Shown here: piece by piece, positions 6,567 through 7,790 of the stretch
Layout: each line of letters starts with the position of its first letter
Numbering within the stretch: position 1 is the first letter of the stretch
NCBI GenBank assembly: GCA_022572285.1
Contig: JACZWF010000069.1
Coordinates: 1-7,790, forward strand
Source: Nitrososphaerota archaeon
GTDB lineage: Archaea; Thermoproteota; Nitrososphaeria; Nitrososphaerales; UBA57
Reading direction: 5' to 3'
DNA length: 7,790 bases
The notes under the pieces: generated by a model
What the model was told of the DNA's origin: nothing
Databases searched by the model: none
Seen by the model: the letters and a program-made list of their open reading frames with translations, nothing else
Position numbers and translations under genes: made by a program

Positions 6567-6623
6567 GCCGCCCGCGTCTTAAACGGCCAGCAAGAGACAA
6601 GATTTCTGGAATGGAAAGATAAC

Positions 6624-7790
6624 ATGGTTCTAAAGCTGTTCAATACCCTCGGAAGACGGAAGGAAGAGTTCTTGCCCCTGGACGACCAAAGTGTCAAAAT
6701 GTATGCTTGTGGACCTACAGTTTACGCTCCACCGCATTTAGGTAACCTACGAACTTTCATCGTAGTTGATATTCTAAGGAGGTTTTTGATCTTAAAGGGA
6801 TTTCAGGTCACAGAAGTAATGAATATTACAGATATTGATGACAAGACAATTCGCGGAGCAAAGAGTGAGGGCGTCCCTCTGAGACAATATACAGAAAAGT
6901 ATATTGAGGCATTCTTTTCAGACATTGATAAGCTAAGAATCCTGCGAGCGGACGCTTATCCCACGGCAACGCAACACATAGACGAGATGGTAGGTCTGAT
7001 CAAGCGCCTGAAAGAGGCAGGATATGCGTACCAAAGCAATGGGTCGACATATTTCTCCATTTCAAAGCTCAGGACATATGGAAACCTTTCTGGCGCTAGA
7101 GTGAGTGAACTTTCGCGAGTTAATAGGATAAGCGAAGACGATTACGCAAAAGAACAGGCTCATGACTTTGCCCTTTGGAAGGAGTGGGTAGAGGAAGACG
7201 GAGAAACCTATTGGGACACTGAGCTCGGAAAGGGAAGGCCAGGGTGGCATATCGAATGCTCGGCGATGTCGATGAAGTTGCTAGGAAAAAGCTTCGATAT
7301 CCACGTTGGAGGTGTCGATCTCATCTTCCCTCATCATGAAAACGAAATAGCCCAATCGGAGGCAGCTTCCGGCGCTCAATTTGTAAGATATTGGATTCAT
7401 GTAGAGCATTTGATCGTTAATGGCAAAAAGATGTCGAAGTCCCTCGGCAACTATTATACCCTTTCAGATCTGAGCAGAATGGGTCATGATCATTTGTCGG
7501 TAAGGTATCTTCTTCTCTCCTCACACTATCGAGATCGTTTGAATTTCACTTTCGAAGGGTTGAAACAGGCAAAGGAAAGCGTGAAGAGGCTCCAAGACAT
7601 GTTTCAAAGATTGGGAGGCCCGATGCCGGAGTCTCGCTATTATGAGGAAGTCGCTGAAGATTCCAGCCGTTTCATCAAGGACTTCGAGGATGCCCTCGAT
7701 GACGATCTCAATATGCCAAATGCACTTGCCGTCCTTTTCAATTATGTCCGGAAAACCAACAGATACATAGACGACGGAACACTTTCGGAA
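6624..7790 (+). CDS. cysS: Cysteinyl-tRNA synthetase, C-terminus cut by window edge
   Basis: Charges tRNA-Cys with cysteine using ATP. The frame is open from the ATG at 6624 to the window edge (389 codons; the family is about 460). It is a class I synthetase: the HIGH-type motif appears as PPHLGNLRT (36-44) and the KMSKS motif as KMSKS (269-273). The zinc ligands that recognise the cysteine thiol are all present: Cys29 in YACGPTVY, Cys212 in GWHIECSAM, and His237 and Glu241 in PHHENEIAQSEA, matching E. coli Cys28, Cys209, His234 and Glu238. The C-terminal helical, tRNA-binding part starts around residue 310 and is incomplete. The gene diverges from the aromatic operon and has its own TATA-like promoter. 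Its presence implies direct cysteine charging, not sole reliance on the SepRS/SepCysS route found in some methanogens. A purine-rich GGAAAGA upstream is a weak ribosome site. Confidence 0.97.
   Translation, partial: MVLKLFNTLGRRKEEFLPLDDQSVKMYACGPTVYAPPHLGNLRTFIVVDILRRFLILKGFQVTEVMNITDIDDKTIRGAKSEGVPLRQYTEKYIEAFFSDIDKLRILRADAYPTATQHIDEMVGLIKRLKEAGYAYQSNGSTYFSISKLRTYGNLSGARVSELSRVNRISEDDYAKEQAHDFALWKEWVEEDGETYWDTELGKGRPGWHIECSAMSMKLLGKSFDIHVGGVDLIFPHHENEIAQSEAASGAQFVRYWIHVEHLIVNGKKMSKSLGNYYTLSDLSRMGHDHLSVRYLLLSSHYRDRLNFTFEGLKQAKESVKRLQDMFQRLGGPMPESRYYEEVAEDSSRFIKDFEDALDDDLNMPNALAVLFNYVRKTNRYIDDGTLSE

Noticed and set aside
6421..6623. A tRNA, T-box-like leader or small gene in the divergent intergenic region
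   Set aside because: No cloverleaf-like arms, no T-box motif (not expected in archaea) and no open frame with a credible start were seen. The region is accounted for by two promoters.
7062..7250. 62-codon minus-strand open frame inside cysS
   Set aside because: It is antisense to the conserved central part of cysteinyl-tRNA synthetase; hydrophobic runs here are a by-product of the complementary codons.

Overview
The window suggests an archaeal chromosome segment, probably euryarchaeal. Aromatic biosynthesis is encoded by the archaeal variant enzymes: an aldolase-family first enzyme, a type II 3-dehydroquinate synthase and a GHMP-type shikimate kinase. The intergenic region has TATA/BRE-like promoter elements. 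Genes are packed with short overlaps and use GTG and TTG starts alongside ATG. From memory, this gene order (aspartate kinase leading the archaeal aro genes) resembles Thermoplasmata and relatives, but that placement is inference.

Layout. Positions 1-6420 are one tightly packed minus-strand gene set. In transcription order (right to left) it holds aspartate kinase, 2-amino-3,7-dideoxy-D-threo-hept-6-ulosonate (ADH) synthase, 3-dehydroquinate synthase II, type I 3-dehydroquinate dehydratase, shikimate dehydrogenase, GHMP shikimate kinase, and EPSP synthase (cut by the left edge). Spacings are +9, -23, -23, -11, -4 and +15 bases, so this is almost certainly one operon with coupled translation. 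Positions 6421-6623 are a 203-base divergent promoter region. From 6624 to the right edge runs a plus-strand cysteinyl-tRNA synthetase gene, cut before its C-terminus.

How the genes work together. Aspartate kinase makes aspartyl phosphate, the precursor of aspartate semialdehyde (its dehydrogenase is not in this window). ADH synthase combines an aspartate-semialdehyde unit with a deoxy-ketohexose phosphate. DHQ synthase II then oxidatively deaminates and cyclises the product to 3-dehydroquinate. The next four genes carry it through 3-dehydroshikimate, shikimate and shikimate 3-phosphate to EPSP. Only chorismate synthase is missing for chorismate, and it may lie beyond the left edge. Aspartate kinase at the head of the operon fits an aromatic pathway that starts from aspartate rather than from erythrose 4-phosphate.

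I found no mobile element, CRISPR array, tRNA or rRNA. The other long open frames are antisense or out-of-frame shadows of these genes. The gene content is recognisable rather than novel. The points worth a second look are the operon architecture, the gene junctions and the symmetric elements in the divergent promoter region.
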